Source: an uncultured Parasphingopyxis sp. (GTDB taxonomy: Bacteria > Pseudomonadota > Alphaproteobacteria > Sphingomonadales > Sphingomonadaceae). From it: a DNA stretch of 7,767 nucleotides. A program made the translations under genes and the position numbers. Where the stretch lies: positions 1-7,767 of the forward strand of contig CAJQMX010000047.1 in the NCBI GenBank assembly GCA_905479515.1, written 5' to 3'. Below the pieces are notes generated by a model, which saw only the letters and a program-made list of their open reading frames with translations, did not search any database and had not been told where the DNA came from. This document shows, one piece after another, positions 6,914 through 7,767 of the stretch; position 1 is the stretch's first letter; each line of letters opens with the position of its first letter.

Positions 6914-7767
6914 CTAGCCGGCGACCTTACGGATTGCGCGGTCGGTCAACGTCTTGTCATGCGGCACTGCACCAATTACCGCGAGCCTGCCATCGGGCAG
7001 ACGGCGGGCCATCAACAACGCAAATTCTTCGGTGCTATCCGCATCTTGATCCAGCGTAACATAATCCTGAGCCGGAGCATTGCGCAGCGCCTCGCGAGCC
7101 TCTTCGAGCTTGTCCGGACGCGATGTCGGGCGGCGCGCTGCGCGTTCAGCGGCAACTATCGCCTTGAGACCTCCCTTTTGCCTTTTGAGATACTCGGCAA
7201 AGGTGCCAGCCGCGATATGTTCGCGCTTGGCATAGGATAAAGCTGCGGCAAATTCCGTCAGCCGTGTCTTGTCATAATCAATACCAAAGACGAGTTTGGT
7301 GATTGGCGTCATCGGCGCGCGATCCTGCCCGGTAATGCCAGCATCTTCGAGAATTTCGTTGTAGGTTTCCGGATCCATCTCCGCGCCAAGCGCAAAATCA
7401 TAGGCTTGGCCCAGAGCTTCATAGAGCGCTGTGCGGCTGCGTTGGTCGGCGGATTTTGCCAGCTCGGCACTTTCGCGCGCGGCGACGAGGTAATCGGCAA
7501 GGCTTTCCGGGCTGGAGAGACTCTCGTCGAACGCCACATAGGCGTCCTCTTCCGCAGAAATGGCTGGAGCCACTATGTCATCGGATTCGAATCCTGCGCC
7601 CGGTCCGTCAGCCCAGACTGGGGCAGCATCTTTGACCGGTGCAAGCTGGGCGCTGAGCGCCTGGTCAACTGCCTGCTCCAGATCAGCCTGAACCTCGGCA
7701 TCGGCAACCTCTTTCCAGTTTATGACGCCGTAGATGAAATCGATGGTGTCGTCGTCAGACGAGAAGG
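6914..7767 (-). CDS. Hypothetical acidic protein, C-terminal part
   Basis: The reading frame is open from the right edge to a TAG at 6914-6916, giving 283 visible residues; the true start is off the window. I do not recognise a family. The visible N-terminal part (about 1-110) is rich in Asp, Glu and Ala with no hydrophobic helix (DDDTIDFIYGVINW, then a Glu/Gln/Ala-rich stretch). A probable helical middle holds YEALGQAYDFALGAEMD and KLVFGIDYDKTRLTEFAAALSYAKRE. A strongly basic stretch follows (KRQKGGLKAIVAAERAARRP), and a short mixed C-terminus (FALLMARRLPDGRLAVIGAV) ends in KVAG. It looks cytoplasmic. A GTG at 7573 could be taken as a start, but the same frame continues upstream with ordinary codon use and no ribosome-binding site precedes that GTG, so I treat it as internal. 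It lies 93 bp upstream of gdhZ on the same strand; co-transcription is possible and any functional link is unknown. Confidence 0.75.
   Translation of the reverse strand, partial: FSSDDDTIDFIYGVINWKEVADAEVQADLEQAVDQALSAQLAPVKDAAPVWADGPGAGFESDDIVAPAISAEEDAYVAFDESLSSPESLADYLVAARESAELAKSADQRSRTALYEALGQAYDFALGAEMDPETYNEILEDAGITGQDRAPMTPITKLVFGIDYDKTRLTEFAAALSYAKREHIAAGTFAEYLKRQKGGLKAIVAAERAARRPTSRPDKLEEAREALRNAPAQDYVTLDQDADSTEEFALLMARRLPDGRLAVIGAVPHDKTLTDRAIRKVAG

Noticed and set aside
5813..7240. A 475-codon open frame on the plus strand, antisense to gdhZ and to the upstream gene.
   Set aside because: It crosses the ends of two well-supported minus-strand coding regions, has no ribosome-binding site that I can see, and its protein looks like a low-complexity shadow without domains. 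Long antisense frames are common opposite G+C-rich genes.
7583..7594. Perfect 12-bp palindrome GGATTCGAATCC resembling a tRNA T-arm, which could mark a tRNA remnant or attachment site.
   Set aside because: It lies in frame inside the coding region (Gly-Phe-Glu-Ser). The base pair closing the T-loop would be A:C, and no acceptor stem, anticodon arm or D-arm surrounds it. A palindrome of this size is expected about twice by chance in this length.

Overview
The window looks like a chromosomal segment of an alphaproteobacterium, most likely a member of the Sphingomonadales (Sphingomonas, Sphingopyxis or erythrobacter-like). The basis is moderately high G+C, a giant NAD-dependent glutamate dehydrogenase of the 180-kDa class, a PhaB-type acetoacetyl-CoA reductase, and a membrane PAS protein that reads like the c-di-GMP signalling proteins of that order. 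No tRNA, rRNA, CRISPR array, insertion sequence, integrase or other mobile element was seen. Assignment to the order is inference from protein style, not from a marker gene.

Layout, left to right. Positions 1-1003 (minus strand) hold the N-terminal 334 residues of a membrane sensor with about six transmembrane helices followed by a PAS domain; its output domain lies off the left edge. A 167-bp divergent intergenic region (1004-1170) separates it from a plus-strand pair. The first of the pair is phaB (1171-1893). The second is a small ribbon-helix-helix DNA-binding protein (1893-2156), whose ATG overlaps the phaB stop by one base. This pair meets, tail to tail and with a 4-bp overlap, the minus-strand 1555-residue NAD-glutamate dehydrogenase (2153-6820). 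Upstream of that gene is a 93-bp leader (6821-6913) rich in short inverted repeats, then the C-terminal 283 residues of an acidic protein that I do not recognise (6914-7767, minus), which runs off the right edge.

Functionally, the identifiable genes are central carbon and nitrogen metabolism. PhaB commits acetoacetyl-CoA and NADPH to polyhydroxyalkanoate storage. The glutamate dehydrogenase converts glutamate to 2-oxoglutarate, ammonium and NADH. The small RHH protein is translated right after PhaB and is a plausible regulator of this locus, but its target is not shown by the sequence. The window is mostly ordinary housekeeping DNA. The points most worth a second look are the phaB-RHH coupling, the overlapping convergent ends with no room for a terminator, and the inverted repeats that could mask the glutamate dehydrogenase ribosome-binding site. 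I found no convincing evidence of a new multi-gene system.
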